A DNA stretch of 34,301 nt from Saccoglossus kowalevskii (lineage: Eukaryota; Hemichordata; Enteropneusta; Harrimaniidae), in the NCBI RefSeq assembly GCF_000003605.2, contig NW_003120935.1, positions 22,979 to 57,279 on the forward strand. Reading direction: 5' to 3'. Below the pieces are notes generated by a model. The model was given only the letters and a program-made list of their open reading frames with translations, had not been told where the DNA came from and searched no databases. A program made the position numbers and the translations under genes. This document shows, in pieces, positions 23,198-32,746 of the stretch. How positions within the stretch are numbered: the stretch's first letter is position 1; every line of letters begins with the position of its first letter.

Positions 23198-24179
23198 TTT
23201 TTTTTATTATTCTCCGAAAGTATATCGGACTCTTGTTTTTCAACCAATAATCGGTTACTTTAAAACCTTTTACGAGTTTCTCCAAATCACAGTTTATTTA
23301 TGGACGCTTTTAGAAGATACCCCCGGGTATGACAATCATTCATTGGCTGTGCCTCGGTAAATAATTGCTACATTGAGGGGCACAACTATTTCTATCTTTC
23401 GTTCTGTCCCTTCAAATTCACGTGATACCATCCTACGTGATCTCGTATTGACCAGTCATATGCACTACTCATAGATTAGTCTTTGAGAAGAGTATGTGCT
23501 TATCAAAAACCTATAGATTTGTACACATTTTCAAGGAATTTTTTTTCATTTTGCGATGTGCGCACGATAGGACGCACATCGTCTCGACTTGTAAGAGGGT
23601 GAGCATAATGCCAATTTGGAGAAACGTATTTTTATATCTCAAGAATGTTTTATTACTTGGGATTTATTTTCTCATCATACGTATCGAGTATAACTCGACG
23701 AATCTCTTGGCAAAACAATAGAAAATCTCAATGTTTTTAGGGAACGTTTTAATATGCTTGAATGATGGTCGACACAGTTCGCTACGCCTCGAACTCTTCT
23801 ATATTTGAAAAAAGAATATTTTGCCCGAAACATCTGGTTGTGTTGAATAATTACCAAGGACTACGGTTAACTACTAGTACTAGTATGTTATATATACAAG
23901 CTCAAAATGAACGTGGAAGAGATTAATAATAATTAATAATTTAGTCAAGCCCAAATTATTAAAACTTATTGTTTTGAAAAGGTCGGTAACCCAATATTTT
24001 GATTTGTAGAAAATGCTCTCTACAAGCCAAGTTAATAAAAAACAATAATATTTTTTAATATTTATAAAGTCACGTTTTAATTTTCTCCGCATAAAGCATG
24101 CGTATTACCGTGCAATATAACACAAGGCTGGAGACCGTCGTTTAACTAGCCCAACGCGCCGTAGTCTGGGGTCCGCTGA
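23198..24179. other. No gene or repeat identified
   Basis: Contains one TCACGTGA (23418-23425). Otherwise AT-rich sequence without recognisable coding. Confidence 0.5.
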
Positions 24180-24375
24180 CCTTTACCGATGATGCGGAAA
24201 CCGGCGACTAGAGTCTGGATGGATGGGTGCATGGATGTCTGGATGTACACGACTTCTTCTCAAAAACCGCTGAACCGTTTGACTTGATTTTTGGTGTGCG
24301 CATGCCTTAATGAGTCTTAAAATCAAATCTGTTGATTAGAAGTCGATTCGCTAACAATTATGCAAATTAGCTATT
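24180..24375 (+). repeat. Dispersed-repeat-like segment with (GGAT)-rich start
   Basis: It starts with a TGGATGGATGGGTGCATGGATG tract, continues through ACCGCTGAACCGTTTGACTTG, and ends near TTATGCAAATTAGC. The ATGCAAATTAG ending also occurs in the 15770-16160 repeat field, which suggests a related repeat family. No coding capacity. Confidence 0.4.
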
Positions 24376-24599
24376 AGCAATTTAGCCTAGTGCTGATATT
24401 GATATTGTTCATTTTGTGGCGAATATTTTTGTCATTGCTTTGTTACTGTGTTAGATGTGTTTATTTCGTGGCGATATCATCAGTTCTCTATTTTCTGCGA
24501 ATATTGTTGTCATATTTTACTTTGATACTTGGTATGGTTTGTAACAAGTTGATAACAATTGCCATAGCATATAAATCACCATGGCCGTGATTTAAATCA

Positions 24600-24910
24600 T
24601 TGTGTTAAGTTAAACAATAACCACAGTAATTCACTTGTAAATCACTGTATAGAACACTATCAACTTTGTTTCGATGAAGACACTTCAAAGACAAAGACAG
24701 TTTCTCTAGACACAGGTTTTGAAAAGTGTTTCCACCAGAGTTTTGATTGTGTATTGAAAACACTTTGAAAAGTACTTTCACGCAAAACACAATCTAAATA
24801 TTGAAAAGTGATTGTAAACAGAGAAACATTTTTAAAATGTGTTTCCATTGAGAACATGGAAACAAAAATCTTCACCATTTTGGAAAGTGTTAATGATGCA
24901 TTTCGCAATC
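24600..24910. repeat. Stretch rich in GAAAAGTGT / AAACACTTT words
   Basis: AAAGTGTTT-type words and their complements recur about every 30-50 bases in both orientations (for example around 24724, 24757, 24770, 24802 and 24881). It is a degenerate internal repeat and could be an old duplicated element. Confidence 0.35.
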
Positions 24911-25670
24911 AAACACAATAATCATAATAACATCCAATAAACAAATCACATAATCAAGTAAATATTAATAAGATAAGTTTGTGTACAAATTTAAAAAAGA
25001 CACACATATATAATTGTATGAAAAAGTGTTATTTGAAACCAATTAAATCTTCGACTTATGTGCAGCTGAATAAATGTGTTTACTGAAATTAAAATCTTTC
25101 GTGAAACTGTAGAAATAATACCAAATATATCTGAGCATTGACAATTCAAAACAGATGAGTAATACCTGAAACAAACAAACAATACCATAAATAAACCCAT
25201 GTGGTTTTGTCTCGAATGCAGTCTCTCCACACCAGCACATCAAAATAGTGCTCACTAGAAATAAATATAATCTATTCCAATCCCATTCTCACTCAATCCA
25301 CGATTCTGCATATATGCACTACATTCATTCAGTTTATTCACCTTTAAATTCACTCCTAAAATAGGCAGTGTTATATAATACCTAATCATAGTTCTGATGC
25401 ATAATGGAGAAGACACTGAACCAACAATTACCCATGTTAACAGGACAAAATTAATTCCCAATATTAGCAAAATCATCTCGCCAACTCTGATATTTATTTT
25501 GAATCTGAAAAATATAATACTATCAAAATCCAGCGAGTAATTGTAATACTTTAATTGTCGCTGCTTCTTCAACAAATGTGCCACCTGTCACATGATCTTG
25601 ATAGTATATTCAAACGTTAACTGAGCGTGCGCAAGTTACTTGAACACTCAACATATAATAGTGTTTATCG
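24911..25670. other. No recognised gene; AT-rich
   Basis: On the minus strand there are two acceptor-like tracts, TTTGTTTGTTTCAG near 25167 and ATATTTTTCAG near 25510, each followed by a short hydrophobic frame. No family is recognised and codon content does not differ from the surroundings, so I do not call exons. Confidence 0.4.
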
Positions 25671-25996
25671 TAGTTGGGTGGTAAAATCTAAACAAATTCC
25701 TGGCTCACCGTTGCAATATCAATAGCCTCGAAACTATCCCCTCCTTCAAATCTCGGACTAAAAATCTCGGACATAGCTCATTCTATTCAGCTTGAGTGTG
25801 GGCACAGAGTTAGCATTTGCTTTCCTGATTTTTTTTTATTACCGAGAAATTTGACCTCAAAGTTGAAGTAACTTTTTACCAGTAACGGCTTTTTAACTCG
25901 ATTTTGTTCATACTTGACAAGGCAGGACACACCGTCACTCTAGTTGGGTGGTAAAATTGAAAAAAAGAATTCCTCGCCCACAGTTGCCATGGCAAC
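25671..25996 (+). repeat. Pair of ~50-bp direct repeats, 270 bases apart
   Basis: Copies at 25671-25720 and 25941-25996 share TAGTTGGGTGGTAAAAT, then an A-rich spacer, AATTCCT, a GC-richer CTCAC/CCCAC block and GTTGC. The right copy ends in a perfect X-box; the same position in the left copy is GTTGCAATATCAAT. It looks like a duplicated cis element of which one copy decayed. Confidence 0.6.
25983..25996. promoter_or_regulatory. RFX X-box palindrome
   Basis: GTTGCCATGGCAAC is a perfect 14-bp palindrome and fits the RFX consensus GTTRCCNNRGYAAC, used at many ciliary gene promoters in animals. It lies at the end of the right copy of a duplicated module (25941-25996). Confidence 0.5.
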
Positions 25997-25999
25997 AAA

Positions 26000-27198
26000 A
26001 ACTGATTTTTGAATACATTTGCCCCGAATTTATTACCTTCTACCAGTTTTCTAATAGCAGTGTTGTTCATGCTTTTTATTTTGGCTACGTTGCGCACCGA
26101 CGAGAGATCACCGGCGCTTACACTGTATCAACGTAAGTTCCAACGCAACTTTAAACTTACTAGAATGAACCGAATGTACTGTAAATGCTGCCTTCAATCA
26201 AAGAATCTAGAAAATACAATCGCAAAACGGTCGAAAATAATAATTATGAGAGCACAATATTGTTATACACTACCCTACTTCCACATGAAATGTAATTTCC
26301 TTTTTAGGCAAAAACAGTTGAGCGACAGGCCAATTGGCCTACTTTTAATATTATTGCTAACATATAATAGAATAATCTGACAGTGTAATAACAAAGAGAA
26401 AACCTTCAATGTTTTGGGGAAACTATTGGTCATCACAATAGCATACTTTCTCACCCAATCAAACAACAATAAACAACAATATAATAACAGTATTTATAAA
26501 AAAAAATATGAAAGCTGCCTTATTTCAATGTTATATCATTATACCAACAAACCTTCTTATCATTTATTTCTGTCTCATCATTGATATCATTCCGCCCCAT
26601 ATTCAATTTCAGATTTCAGGTTTCCTTTTTATTCTCTTCAATTATAAGATTATTATGATTTGTATCGAATTGTAGTAAGAAATTCAATTGTATTCAGTCA
26701 TTCACTGCATTCTGTTAGGATAATAGGCCACTTTCCCGGAAGTAGCGAGACCGGATGCAAACATACTCCTGCTTTGTCATGGCGGAAAATACAAACATGC
26801 AAGTTTGCTGATGGTCGATAGAAGGGGATTTTATTTTTGTGACGTCGATTGGTACACGAAAGAGCACAACATCATGCCTGCAAGTTAAGTTACACCCTAA
26901 AACGCTATCTTCGACTTCCACAAATCTGGTGTAAGGCGACCTCGTCGATAGAAGAAAAAATAACAACATCTTATAACTAGAGGGCGCCATAACCATGGCA
27001 TTCCGAATGTGCTGATAATGGGCTAATGTAAATCTAGAAAAAAGATGATGCTATCAACAACCTTGATTATTATGTGTTTTCTATCACATCAGCTAAAATG
27101 CATTAATATGTTCTACACGACTTTCAGTTGTTTTACTTGACTTAGCCGATCTTGGCAACCTTGTTAAGTGATTCAGAAAGACCACGTGACAGTAACAC
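26000..27198. other. No recognised gene
   Basis: Apart from the ETS/YY1 module and one AGAGGGCGC motif (26975-26991) nothing is identified. The longest frame (plus, 26009-26380) begins with a hydrophobic stretch but matches no family I know. Confidence 0.5.
26736..26785 (+). promoter_or_regulatory. ETS plus YY1 promoter-like module
   Basis: CCGGAAGT (26736-26743) and ACCGGATG (26750-26757) are ETS-type sites. ATGGCGG (26779-26785) is the core of a YY1 site and also a possible start codon (MAENTNMQVC, then stop). These elements cluster at TATA-less animal promoters. No downstream exon is recognised, so promoter activity is inference. Confidence 0.3.
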
Positions 27199-27489
27199 CT
27201 GTAGTGTTTGCGACGAATTTCGATAATATCTGAGGAGTTTGGGGAATACATTGAACCGGCCCGGACTACTTTACAGACGATGACAAATATAGCCAATGGC
27301 ATTACAAATATTATGTGAAGCAACAATGAATGCCACAGGGTTCAAACCATATTCTACGTACGACTGCATGGAGCAGGGTATTGTATACAATAGGTCGTCC
27401 AAGATTGAGCGGGTACTAGAATCATTGGAAAATTTGATCCAGTCATGACCATGGTCCGCCATCTCAAAACCTGTTTGGTTTTTCACCAC
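27199..27489 (-). pseudogene. Candidate first exon of a membrane protein, with a frameshift
   Basis: On the minus strand an ATG at 27462 (GAGATGG context) opens MADHGHDWIKFSND, a polar stretch with an N-glycosylation sequon (NDS), and runs to NPVAFIV. At about 27327 the reading must shift by one base to continue into a strongly hydrophobic helix (LLLHIIFVMPLAIFVIV) and then KVVRAG and a basic stretch ending at CACTACAG/GTGTTA, a plausible donor. The layout resembles an extracellular N-terminus plus first transmembrane helix. I do not recognise the family. The shift could be a sequencing error, a decayed gene, or a sign that the ORF is chance. No following exon was found. Confidence 0.25.
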
Positions 27490-28286
27490 TCACACATGTA
27501 AGAATTGCTTATTCTAGCGTCATATTCAATGGATCAGTTTTAAATATAAGCTGGCGTCCCCTGGCACAATGATAAAACACATCATATATCAATATGAAAA
27601 CATACTGGTAATAAAATATTTTTACTTTCGCGTGTATTATATCAATTGAATATCACAATATATCAACGTTTTTATTTTCCTTGTTATATATATATTATGA
27701 GAGAATGGCAATAATTATTGGCACTATCATTATCAAAAGTTGTTTGCTCTCAAAAGAATATAGACTAGAGTACACTATAAGTAAGTGAAATTCATATATA
27801 CATATAAATTACATTCTTATCCTTGAATATAATTCCATAGCGAATTCCTTGTACATTGTAACCCCAAACATACAAATTGTACCACTCAAGTGAGTCAGTT
27901 ATAGTTACAAACTTTGTGATAAGAGGCCAACCTTACACTGGGTTTCTATTCTTAGATAAATATCCCTCAACGCTGTTTGAATATTATATAGAACAGCAAG
28001 TCATTTTATTTAGCAGGAAATACTTTCTTTCCAATCTGAAGTCGGATTTATATTCCGATTGAGTGTGTAAATCATCAGCAATGACCAATAAACAGCCGAG
28101 ACATACTAACACAGCCATAAACAGTCATTGACACCGTGACGACAATGCTTACACACATATACGTCATTTTGACGTCACAGTATCGCTTGTCGCTGGAGGG
28201 CGCACCATGTTGTTGAGGTTTGCTATAACATTTGCACTGAGACGATGAGATCCACACAAAATACAACACATGTCTTCTTTTGGTCA

Positions 28287-28301
28287 AATAAAAGCTTTAT
28301 T
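28287..28301. terminator. Back-to-back poly(A) signals, one on each strand
   Basis: AATAAA on plus (28287-28292) is followed by TTTATT (28296-28301), which is AATAAA on minus. This could end an alternative, longer iGluR 3' UTR, or a transcript from the left. AT-rich chance is possible. Confidence 0.2.
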
Positions 28302-29345
28302 TAGAAAACAAATACATAAATTCAATTAAACAAACCCTTTCAGCATTGCCCCTGCGAGTCCCAATTTTGATTTATCATAGTTGAAGGCAGACTAATAAAT
28401 ATATCATAAATATGCCTTTAGTCACGTGATAATAAATTTATTTTGCTTTCAAAAAGTTAGCCGAGAGACACAAAACGCTGCAAGTAAGACAACAATGTAA
28501 GTGAAACTGTTAATCGCCTTACCTCTCAACTGTCTTTCAATATATGTGTTTAAAATGTTAGAAACTGGAAGCGGAACAATCGCGGAAATGTAAACAAAAT
28601 ATCTAAGACAAAATGGTAATACAGGTTATGAAAGTGATATAGCACGTTTCATTCAACCTTGTGTCTGTAGACATCCTACGTCAATAAAAACACTGAATGG
28701 TGTGTATAGCTTGGCTAAACACAAAATGTGTCAATGTGCATGTTTCGTTATCAAAACGAATGATTCTAATAACAAACAATATTTCGACCAAAGTAATTAT
28801 TAAACTACGGATATTACATATCTTTACATTTAATCGTCATATCTGACCAGCGATATGATGTGAAATACATGTAATTTTCATTCACCAACGCACACATCAT
28901 GTAAGCATATAAGCATAATAAATGTAAATAAAAAAGCTACGGATACGTCTACATGACAAAACCTTTAGTAAGAAAAAAACCCACCAACTATTAATCAAAT
29001 GTACATATTGCTTATTTCGCTAATAATAAGACTGGTTGTGATGTCATCATTCTAAACAAATCGCAGTATGTAAATTTGGAGTTATTCGAGAAATTAAAGT
29101 AAAAAAAGGTAACACAATGTACATTCTTTTTTGATTAGTTTGTTGTAACAAGGAGGGCGCTGTGAGTAATATAATCTTCGCCTGCAAGCGTATGCTACAT
29201 CACTAGTTGTGAAAACGTGTACGTGGAATGGTGGATATTGAGTACAAAATGTACCCGAGGTGAAAGTTCTAGTATACATTGGAAAATATATATGGCAAAT
29301 TTATAATTTAAGGACTGTTTCTACACAATTTAATGATAAAACAAC

Positions 29346-29351
29346 TTTATT
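29346..29351 (-). terminator. Nearest canonical AATAAA downstream of the iGluR stop
   Basis: TTTATT on plus reads AATAAA on minus. I found no AATAAA or ATTAAA between it and the stop at 30655. If used, the 3' UTR would be about 1.3 kb. Confidence 0.3.
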
Positions 29352-30299
29352 TTAAAACCCGAAACAGTTTATGATAGCAAAATATACCGTTTCTATGACG
29401 ACCGTATCATTTGCAATCACAAAATGAGATATGATGAAACTCAATATGTTTGTAAAAAGATGACGCAGTGAGACAAATCATTATATGACCTTAATGAAGT
29501 ACATAAGCAAAATTGTTATTTTGTAATGGGTTCTACTCTAACCGAGGTTAGTAACCACACTCGTGACATCCATGTACTGTTTACTCTCAGGGGCCGGCAT
29601 TATATCATAACGTGACCTATAATAACGTCATAGTAGCTGTGTTATTATCTATTTGTAATTTCTCATTTCCTAATGTTCTGTATCACAGAAAGTACCGGTA
29701 TCCATACCCATCTAAGAAGAAGAAGCCTTCATGGTCTATCTAGCCATGGACGTACTAACACAGTACGTCCATCATCTAGCTTAGTATGTACTACACTCAA
29801 TAATATTAAAATGTCAAACTTCATCTTGAAAAACTCGACATCTAGTACGGGTCATTGACGTGCTCTACTATGCCCTGTAATTATGGAAGCCCGACGCACT
29901 GAAAAAGTCGTCTGCTGTGTACAATGGTTTAGTCCTGAAATTTGGCAGTTTAGTAGAGGAAAGCGCTATACTGTTTGTTACAGCTTCGAAAAATACTATC
30001 CACTTAAATTTCTAATATGGAATAAATCACAATGCATTGAAAACAACTGTTTCCCATCGAAAATTTCAACACGGGTTAATATTAAAGCGGTGGAGTCGTC
30101 ACCTACGCATGCGTCAGATGGCCACAGCGTGTCATTGTTCATTATAAACAAGCGTCTAGCCATGAGCCTTTGCGTTTTTAGTGTGTGTTGTCATCGTCGC
30201 TTGAGACTCAATTCCCGCGCGTGCGCAGGTGACGACCCTCCCACTTTAAGCAAAACATTCAGTTGAAGTTTATATTGCTTCTCTTGATTCCATGAAAGA

Positions 30300-30660
30300 T
30301 CTCACGTCATTGTTTGCGTGTTACCAAAACGCTATTCTGCAGAAATCTCGCGAGAATGTTGCATGTTGTCGTAACGCGATACCCTAGATCTCACGTGATT
30401 GCTTCCATTTTCCTATAACGGGATAACGTAGAAATCTCGTGCGATTGTTCACATGTTCCCATACCGCAGATATCTCGCGTGGTTAGCCACATGTTATCAT
30501 AGCAAATTCGCGTAGGTATTTCGCGTAAATGTTCACAAGTTATAATAACGTGTTTTTTCACGTGCCGTCGGCGCATACCGTGATTGTTCACATGTTACCA
30601 TAGCAACATTCTTTTAGAGATCCCGCGAGATTGTTCACAAGTCAACGTTTAACGCTATAC
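30300..30660. repeat. Degenerate ~46-bp tandem repeat at the iGluR stop codon and 3' UTR
   Basis: About seven imperfect units recur. On the plus strand each has an ATCTCGCGAGATTG-like start, then TTCACATGTTACCATA, then ACGC and a tail like ATACCCTAGA. TCTCGCGAGA is exact near 30346, with variants such as TCTCACGTGAT and TCCCGCGAGAT in other units. One unit includes an exact RFX-type palindrome at 30594-30607. The last unit ends around 30660, so on the minus strand the stop codon and last Val codon of the receptor lie in repeat-like sequence. Confidence 0.7.
30594..30607. promoter_or_regulatory. RFX X-box inside the 3' UTR repeat
   Basis: GTTACCATAGCAAC matches GTTRCCNNRGYAAC. It is one unit of the ~46-bp repeat; other units have GTTATCATAGCAAA or GTTCCCATACCGC, so only this one is a full site. 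Confidence 0.4.
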
Positions 30661-30750
30661 CGTCGACACTTTGTCATCAATGGGACTAAACTCGGCAAGT
30701 CTGGCTCCGTATCTCACGCCATTGTACGGCAAACCAGCTGAATCTGTCCT
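30655..30750 (-). CDS. Ionotropic glutamate receptor, terminal coding exon with PDZ-type C-terminus
   Basis: A strong acceptor (a run of T, then GTATTACAG) is followed in phase 0 by 31 codons and a TAG stop. The phase matches the preceding exon exactly: 841 + 230 + 93 coding bases make 388 codons. The tail starts RTDSAGLPYNG and ends DDKVSTV. The last four residues (VSTV) fit the class I PDZ ligand pattern S/T-X-hydrophobic, as found at the ends of several iGluR subunits that bind synaptic scaffolds. No homologous tail is recognised, as expected for the least conserved part of the family; support comes from the splice signal and frame. The last codons and the stop overlap the edge of a degenerate tandem repeat that continues into the 3' UTR. 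Confidence 0.8.
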   Translation of the reverse strand, partial: RTDSAGLPYNGVRYGARLAEFSPIDDKVSTV

Positions 30751-31056
30751 CTGTAATACAAAAAAACAACACTTAAAATATTATAATTGTTTATATTATT
30801 AATTAAAGCACAAAACTAGGAAAAAGTTAATCCACAATTTTAAACTTGTTTAACGACATTTGTACTTAAGTGCAACGAGTGAATCTCGACAAGAATAAGC
30901 AGACGATGTATATCTTCATCGAAAGTGAGACCATTTCTTACACTGAAATTGAAACACCCTAAAATATCGGTTTCCGAGATTAAAGCCAAATTAGGGATTA
31001 ACCTTAATCCCCAGAGTTTCACACGAGGAGCTAACCAGTATAAACGTTGCGAGGCA

Positions 31057-31080
31057 GGGGGGGGGGGAGGGGTGGTGGTT
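31057..31080 (+). other. G-run with quadruplex potential in iGluR intron
   Basis: Eleven consecutive G are followed by A, GGGG and two T-separated GG pairs. The G-rich strand is the template strand of the receptor gene. It may also be a site of sequencing-length uncertainty. Confidence 0.5.
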
Positions 31081-31736
31081 GACCCTTTTCAGGGTGATGT
31101 TGCTGTAGAATATATTTTGCTGTCATCTATCAAATGTGCTTTTTCAACCTTTTTGTTTTGTTTTCTATGCAGACTGTTTTTCGAAATTTACCACCTCGAG
31201 TTTTTAATGGTCAATTCCTAACACACAAGAACAAACACATATAACCAAATGATGCATTGTCAGTATAAATAGGTATGTTTATGCAAATTAGCAACCTTGG
31301 TGTACCTTACTCACAGTGTGACCGACGCATGCATGTACGGTGTGGACCCACTACAGTGACCAATCACGTGCAAGTACATTGACCGCGTGTATCATGACGC
31401 ATACTCAGGCAATAGTGTTCTAATATATATACCTAAGGCAGTGAGAGTGGCAATTTGATTGGTTGGTTGACACAGATACAGACGCTTAATGACATCGGAT
31501 CAAGAAATCTATACTAGTCTGCTATTCAAGCTATGTGATTACGACCTTCTCTGGGCCATTACGTAAACGTTATCCTCGTTCTACAAAGAAGTTTCTATTT
31601 GTGCAATGCTCCACAGAAATGCAAAATTAAGAAGCTCGGCCAAAACAAAATTATGATTCGGGCCTACAGACAATGGCAAGACGGTTAGCCAACTAAAGTT
31701 TACGATATATGGATCAACAATGATCCGCGTAACATG

Positions 31737-31825
31737 GGATGTTGCATGTTGACAGACATCTTCAACTTGTTGATTGAAACAGGGACGTGCTCTAGTTGAC
31801 GGAAGTCTGTCAACATGTAACATTC
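31737..31825 (+). other. Precursor-microRNA-like hairpin inside the iGluR intron
   Basis: The arms at 31737-31757 and 31805-31825 pair over all 21 positions in plus-strand RNA, two of them as G-U. The inner 13 bp (31745-31757 with 31805-31817) are perfect Watson-Crick. After a small internal loop about eight further pairs extend the stem, leaving a loop of some 24 bases. The length (about 89 nt) and shape fit an animal pre-miRNA. In minus-strand RNA the two G-U pairs become A-C mismatches, so the plus strand, antisense to the host gene, folds better. A small transposon-derived inverted repeat is the alternative. No known miRNA seed is recognised. Confidence 0.4.
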
Positions 31826-32516
31826 AAAATCACTGATAAATTTTGTTTTGTTGATCCGTGTATCACGCCATAATACTAACGACCTTTAGTGGGAATATCT
31901 ACTTTATGCTGGGGACTATATTACTAAGTGAACGGCTCTCAAGAATGAAGACGCAAATTAAAGGGCGGTAGTCGTCGCGCCGCGTCCTGTTCGATATGGG
32001 ACTCATAGCGACGTATACAACGCGTGTAAAATACTTTGTTTATATTTACATGAAATTCCAACACGCGCTGCGCTTTAACTACGGAAACTATATTTTCATT
32101 TTTGGATATGTGATCTATAAGGACGATTCCTTGCTGTAATTGAGGGATTCAATCATGAGATCCGTTCACCGTCTAAACACCTAAACCCAAGCAACATGAT
32201 ATGATCAATAAAATATTTCGCGTTCCGTTCCTAGAAAACTCACGAATATAATAAACAGCTGATTAGACCTTGGGCGAGTACGATAATATGATTCTTTCAC
32301 TGGACGAGTTCCGGCAAGGAAGGGACATAGAGTCATTCCGACGACACATTCTGCAATGTCTATCGCACTGTGGAAAGATATAATCCAATTTGATATAGAC
32401 ACATGAGTTATGTCGAAAAACCGCCACGTTAGGGACGCCAAATGTTAAATATCAGAGCTAGAACAAGTAGAATCGAGTGAATTAAAGATGTATGTGTATA
32501 TTTAATTAGTCATTAC

Positions 32517-32746
32517 CTGTGACTTCTTCCGTTTCCGCTTCCGTATTTGTTTATGTCTCACATGCACAAAATTCTCGATTAATGCAGTTATCAATCCCAT
32601 GCCCGCACCGGCACCCACGACACAGAAGACCCCGGCAAACTGATCGAAACCTAGCTGCGTTGGAATATCGCTCGTCCCCAAAATCTCGGTTTTAGGACAC
32701 TCCCCTCTTTCCGTCCACCATTTTCTTTGTATGGCTTCTAAGAAAC
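32517..32746 (-). CDS. Ionotropic glutamate receptor, penultimate exon (end of S2, M4, basic tail)
   Basis: The acceptor TTACAG/GTTTC completes the Gly codon left in phase 1 by the preceding exon. The frame then runs 76 codons to CACAG/GTAATG, phase 0. The peptide starts FLEAIQRKWWTERGEC, the conserved end of S2. Its Cys should form the family disulfide with the Cys of KKPCD in the previous exon. M4 follows (about QFAGVFCVV to LIENFV), with an unusual glycine-rich centre (GAGAGMG). After it comes a strongly basic cytoplasmic stretch, RHKQIRKRKRKK, which contains RKR. RXR-type motifs can act as ER-retention signals in iGluR subunits; that role here is inference. If the following intron were retained, the protein would end after VMTN. 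Confidence 0.95.

Larger units (their letters stand above)
27490..30299. other. Non-coding stretch / possible iGluR 3' UTR and downstream DNA
   Basis: No protein is recognised in its open frames, including a 127-codon plus-strand frame at 29883-30266. It has two GGAGGGCGC motifs (28189-28209 and 29146-29164), one TCACGTGA (28422-28429) and an 11-bp inverted repeat, ATGGACGTACT at 29746-29756 with its complement at 29762-29772. The part right of 29346 may be 3' UTR. Confidence 0.5.
30751..32516 (-). other. iGluR intron, phase 0, 1766 bases
   Basis: It is bounded by GTAATG and ATTACAG on the minus strand. It contains the 31737-31825 hairpin and a G-run at 31057-31067. Open frames in it show no recognisable protein. 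Confidence 0.85.

Noticed and set aside
23040-23285. 81-codon minus-strand frame with IYLF/VCLF repeats
   Set aside because: It is the translation of the AAAT/AAAC microsatellite.
25043-25584. Two hydrophobic minus-strand frames after acceptor-like tracts
   Set aside because: T-rich acceptor-like tracts are common in AT-rich DNA. The peptides match nothing and no consistent donor phases were found.
29883-30266. 127-codon plus-strand frame
   Set aside because: It lies antisense to the likely receptor 3' UTR, and its sequence resembles no known protein.
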